A program made the translations under genes and the position numbers. From Candidatus Adiutrix sp. (GTDB lineage Bacteria; Desulfobacterota; Desulfarculia; Adiutricales; Adiutricaceae): a stretch of 7,821 bases of DNA. The stretch's first letter is position 1, and every line of letters begins with the position of its first letter. The stretch lies in NCBI GenBank assembly GCA_031283395.1, contig JAITBV010000102.1, forward strand, positions 1-7,821, in the 5' to 3' direction. The notes beneath the pieces were generated by a model that was given only the letters and a program-made list of their open reading frames with translations, ran no database searches and was not told where the DNA came from. Of the stretch, positions 5,456 through 7,821 are shown in pieces.

Positions 5456-5677
5456 TCAAATAGATAAACCGAGATCTGTAAGGAACTTGTCTTTGTCGAA
5501 TTTTCCCTTACAATGGTAACAGTACCGTTGATTTTTGATTTCGGCGACCGTGAAGAACTCCATTTCCTGGCCGCAGTGAGGACAAAGGCCAGTAAACTGT
5601 TGCAACCTCGGCGATTGACAAGCGTAACCGAATTTGCCGACTTTTTCACTTCCGCTGGCTTGAGTCAACGAGCTCAT
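5456..5677 (-). CDS. small double-CxxC zinc-ribbon protein
   Basis: A 73-residue protein with CPHCG (32-36) and CYHCK (53-57), the two knuckles of a zinc ribbon or rubredoxin-like fold, plus one further Cys at position 20. The first 25 residues (MSSLTQASGSEKVGKFGYAC) look flexible. The start ATG at 5677 has an excellent AAGGAGG five bases upstream, which is the main reason to believe this frame rather than the overlapping longer frame of the next gene. It lies 44 bases after the acr3 stop and 34 bases before the Fe-S gene, in the same operon-like run. The role is unknown; possibilities are metal sensing or storage, or a redox partner. I cannot assign a family with confidence. Confidence 0.8.
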   Translation of the reverse strand: MSSLTQASGSEKVGKFGYACQSPRLQQFTGLCPHCGQEMEFFTVAEIKNQRYCYHCKGKFDKDKFLTDLGLSI

Positions 5678-5698
5678 TTTCGCCTCCTTGCATTATGA

Positions 5699-5714
5699 CA
5701 AATAAGTATATTTG
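5699..5714 (-). repeat. 16-base inverted repeat between acr3 and the zinc-ribbon gene
   Basis: CAAATA (5699-5704) and TATTTG (5709-5714) form a perfect 6-bp inverted repeat around four bases, just upstream of the zinc-ribbon ribosome binding site. It could be a small regulatory hairpin or a repressor half-site pair; AT-rich chance is possible. Confidence 0.25.
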
Positions 5715-5721
5715 GTTTGTT

Positions 5722-6780
5722 TCAAGTAGTCGCCACATAGCCCCACCATCGCTTTTTCAACCACAGCGCCACATTTACCAATCCAATCAATACTGGCACT
5801 TCCACCAGGGGGCCGATGACCGCTACGAACGCTTCGCCGGAGTTAAGGCCGAACACGGCGATAGACACGGCTATGGCCAGCTCAAAGTTGTTGGAAGCGG
5901 CGGTAAAGGACAGGGTTGCCGACTGCTCGTAATTCGCGCCCGCCCGTTTGGACAGATAGAACGAGAGCAAAAACATGACCAGGAAGTATACCAACAGAGG
6001 GATTGCCACCTTCGCCACGTCCAAGGGAAGCTCTACAATGTATTCACCCTTGAGGGAGAACATCACCAGAATGGTGAACAAGAGCGCCCTCAGAGTCCAG
6101 GGGCTTATGCGGGGAATAAAGACTTTATCGTACCAGTCCAGGCCTTTGACTTTCAGACCGTAGAAACGGGAAGCCACCCCGGCGATAAAAGGTATGCCCA
6201 GATAGATAAAGACGCTTTCGGCAATCTGCCCCATGCTGATGTCCACCACGGCCCCGGACAGACCAAGCCAGCGCGGCAACACGGTGATGAATACATAGGC
6301 GTAAATGGAGAAAAAAAGAACCTGAAAAATTGAGTTGAAGGCCACCAGTCCAGCGCAATACTCCCTGTCGCCCCCGGCCAGATCATTCCAGACAATTACC
6401 ATAGCGATACAGCGGGCCAAACCTATGAGTATAAGGCCCACCATGTAGCTGTTGTTGCCGGAAAGAAAGGCAATCGCCAAGAGGAACATGAAAACGGGGC
6501 CGATAATCCAGTTCTGCACCAGGGAGAGCAGAAGCACTTTTCTGTTGCGGAATACCTGCCCAAGCTGCTCATATTTCACTTTCGCCAGGGGCGGATACAT
6601 CATCAGGATAAGCCCGACGGCGATAGGAATGTTGGTCGTGCCCACCTGGAAAAAATTGATGAGGTTCTTCACACCAGGCGCGGCCCACCCAAGACCTACT
6701 CCTATGAACATGGCCAGGAAAATCCACAAGGTAAGGTAACGGTCAAGGAAGGAAAGCCGCTGTAATGCCGATTGGCTCAT
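5722..6780 (-). CDS. acr3: ACR3-family arsenite efflux permease
   Basis: A 352-residue inner-membrane transporter that exports As(III), driven by the membrane potential/proton gradient. About ten hydrophobic segments fit the family's 10-TM BART-type fold. Signature residues are present: C124 in [19 protein letters not shown] (TM4; the essential Cys of characterised ACR3 proteins) and E327 in [13 protein letters not shown] (TM9). The conserved [14 protein letters not shown] (292-305) is also seen. The start ATG at 6780 ([16 protein letters not shown]) has AAGGA upstream. An ATG 12 codons earlier lacks a ribosome binding site and gives an atypical N-terminus. It sits two genes after arsM, so exported species could include arsenite and possibly methylated As(III). 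No arsR or arsC is in view; both may lie upstream beyond the right edge. Confidence 0.95.
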   Translation of the reverse strand: MSQSALQRLSFLDRYLTLWIFLAMFIGVGLGWAAPGVKNLINFFQVGTTNIPIAVGLILMMYPPLAKVKYEQLGQVFRNRKVLLLSLVQNWIIGPVFMFLLAIAFLSGNNSYMVGLILIGLARCIAMVIVWNDLAGGDREYCAGLVAFNSIFQVLFFSIYAYVFITVLPRWLGLSGAVVDISMGQIAESVFIYLGIPFIAGVASRFYGLKVKGLDWYDKVFIPRISPWTLRALLFTILVMFSLKGEYIVELPLDVAKVAIPLLVYFLVMFLLSFYLSKRAGANYEQSATLSFTAASNNFELAIAVSIAVFGLNSGEAFVAVIGPLVEVPVLIGLVNVALWLKKRWWGYVATT

Positions 6781-6856
6781 ATTTTTCGATCCTTTATGTT
6801 GCGGCAATATCATCAAGAACCGTTTGGAGTCGGGCCGCGCCTATGCTAGATTCGTT

Positions 6857-7387
6857 TCAAACTGTTTCGCCAGGATGCTTATCCGTTTGCGGAGAACGGC
6901 AAGGGTTGCTGCGTGTATAATGTGTCATGGGTATTTGATACTCTTCTAATAGCGCGTGGATTTTTTCCCAACATTCAATAAACAGACTCCCGCACAGGCA
7001 AGGGCTGGGTTGCTCGCCCGCACCGGGGCGAGGTATGCCGGTTTCCGCACTCAAACCCTCCATGATCTGAAAACAGGCTGTGCCGCCGTACCTTTCCGTC
7101 CGCACGGCAAACCATTGCTGATAATCCGCCGCCAATGGGACAAAGGAAGGGTGGGCACTTTCCTGATCTTTTCCACGTCCGATTAAGTAGCCAAACACAC
7201 AGGCTCCACCGGAGAGTAAACCACAGGGGCCTTCGGAGCCGCCAATGCCATAGCAGAGGCCGTGCATGGCCCGAATAAGTTCCGGGTTTTCATGTCCGAA
7301 TTTTCGCATCTGCAAAAGCATTAAGACTTGACTGCAACAATAGCCCTGACTGACATGGAGCATAATTTCATCTACGAGTGTATTCAC
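6857..7387 (-). CDS. C_GCAxxG_C_C family putative redox protein
   Basis: A 176-residue protein with ten cysteines. GYCCSQVLM (15-23) and GIGGSEGPCGLLSGGACVFGYLIG (48-70 region) match the family named after its C...GCAxxG...C...C pattern. Further Cys lie at 45, 105, 130, 132, 139 and 163. Family members are thought to be metal-binding or thiol-redox proteins, often in anaerobes and often beside methyltransferases or transporters; no reaction is proven. The start is GTG at 7387 (MNTLVDEIM), 11 bases after the arsM stop, with GGGG about eight bases upstream. An ATG at codon 9 would leave very little before the first motif, so GTG is preferred. The position between arsM and acr3 suggests it supplies thiol/electron equivalents or carries As(III); that is inference. 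Confidence 0.88.
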   Translation of the reverse strand: MNTLVDEIMLHVSQGYCCSQVLMLLQMRKFGHENPELIRAMHGLCYGIGGSEGPCGLLSGGACVFGYLIGRGKDQESAHPSFVPLAADYQQWFAVRTERYGGTACFQIMEGLSAETGIPRPGAGEQPSPCLCGSLFIECWEKIHALLEEYQIPMTHYTRSNPCRSPQTDKHPGETV

Positions 7388-7398
7388 AATGAGCGCCC

Positions 7399-7821
7399 CT
7401 ATTTCCTGGCCTCAATGTCCAAGCTGACAACGTAATCCGCCATTTCCTCGCCTTTCGGCAAGGTTTCGGCAATCTGTTTATACAGAGGGTCATTCCATTC
7501 CTGCATATTCCGCACATAGTCAGGCTTAGGAGTGAGGATGATGGACTTAAAGCCGGCCTGTTCCAGCATGGACCTGGTTTCTTCCACCAGCGCGGCCCCG
7601 GCCACGCAACCCACCAGGGCCGCCGCCATTTCCCGTAAGTTGCCGGGCAGGGGTTTCAAAAGGGCCAGGTCGGATACGGACACCTGGCCGCCGGGCTTGA
7701 GTACCCGGAATATTTCCCGCCAAACCTGTGGCTTGTCCGGGGAAAGGTTGATGACGCAATTGGAAAGCACCACGTCAACGCTGGAATCGGGTACGGGCAA
7801 GTGTTCTATCTCGCCAAGGCG
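7399..7821 (-). CDS. arsM: arsenite S-adenosylmethionine methyltransferase, C-terminal part (runs off right edge)
   Basis: The frame is open to the right edge, giving the last 140 codons of a class I SAM-dependent methyltransferase. RLGEIEHLPVPDSSVDVVLS and CVINLSPDK are highly typical of ArsM, which methylates As(III) to mono-, di- and trimethyl arsenicals. Two As(III)-binding cysteines of ArsM are present: C22 of the visible part (SNCVINLS) and C72 (VGCVAGA), exactly 50 residues apart as C174/C224 in the algal enzyme CmArsM. FRVLKPGGQVSVSDL is the usual post-motif strand. The protein ends with ADYVVSLDIEARK, the short-form ArsM end. The SAM-binding glycine loop and the N-terminal cysteine pair lie outside the window. 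Family assignment is firm; substrate could be checked from the missing N-terminal cysteines. Confidence 0.9.
   Translation of the reverse strand, partial: RLGEIEHLPVPDSSVDVVLSNCVINLSPDKPQVWREIFRVLKPGGQVSVSDLALLKPLPGNLREMAAALVGCVAGAALVEETRSMLEQAGFKSIILTPKPDYVRNMQEWNDPLYKQIAETLPKGEEMADYVVSLDIEARK

Noticed and set aside
5422..5649. N-terminal extension of the Fe-S protein to 250 residues
   Set aside because: Overlaps the zinc-ribbon gene out of phase, has no ribosome binding site at its start, and the 5421 ATG has GGAG at correct spacing.
5695..6333. Plus-strand 212-codon frame opposite acr3
   Set aside because: Antisense of a membrane-protein gene, rich in His/Gln/Gly as expected from complementing hydrophobic codons.
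1..7821. CRISPR array, tRNA, rRNA, transposase or direct repeats marking an island
   Set aside because: None seen on reading both strands; a horizontal origin for the arsenic run rests on composition only.

Overview
The window looks like a stretch of chromosome from an anaerobic, sulfur-metabolising bacterium, most likely a Desulfobacterota (deltaproteobacterial) lineage. This is inferred from a DsrC-type protein with both C-terminal arm cysteines, a C_GCAxxG_C_C redox protein, a DUF5714-type cysteine-rich protein and a GC-rich housekeeping section. Every convincing gene is on the minus strand, so transcription runs from the right edge (7821) to the left edge (1). There are no rRNA, tRNA, CRISPR or transposon features that I can support, and no gene-free stretch exceeds 150 bases.

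Right part (7821 to 3806): a compact run of seven genes. In transcription order they are the 3' part of an arsenite S-adenosylmethionine methyltransferase (arsM), a C_GCAxxG_C_C putative redox protein, an ACR3-family arsenite efflux permease, a 73-residue double-CxxC zinc-ribbon protein, a 174-residue protein with a C-terminal 4Fe-4S 'Fes' domain, a DsrC/TusE-family sulfur carrier, and a 235-residue DUF5714-type protein with 17 cysteines. ArsM and ACR3 point to arsenic detoxification (methylation and extrusion). The remaining five are thiol-, metal- or Fe-S-rich proteins and look like a dedicated redox or sulfur-relay module attached to the two arsenic genes. This is the most unusual part of the window.

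Left part (3731 to 1): housekeeping-type genes of clearly higher GC. They are a glyoxalase-II-like metallo-beta-lactamase-fold hydrolase followed after 8 bases by the membrane protease htpX. Next comes an intergenic region with a strong 12-bp hairpin and a good sigma70-type promoter driving infA (translation initiation factor IF-1). infA overlaps by 4 bases an M20-family (PepT-like) metallopeptidase, and the left edge holds the N-terminal 183 codons of a FIST-domain sensory protein.

Points that change an automatic annotation: infA very probably starts at a TTG (2075), not at the GTG six bases upstream; the dsrC-like and Fe-S genes start well inside longer open frames (4886 and 5421); and the 73-residue zinc-ribbon gene lies inside the spurious 5' extension of the Fe-S frame.
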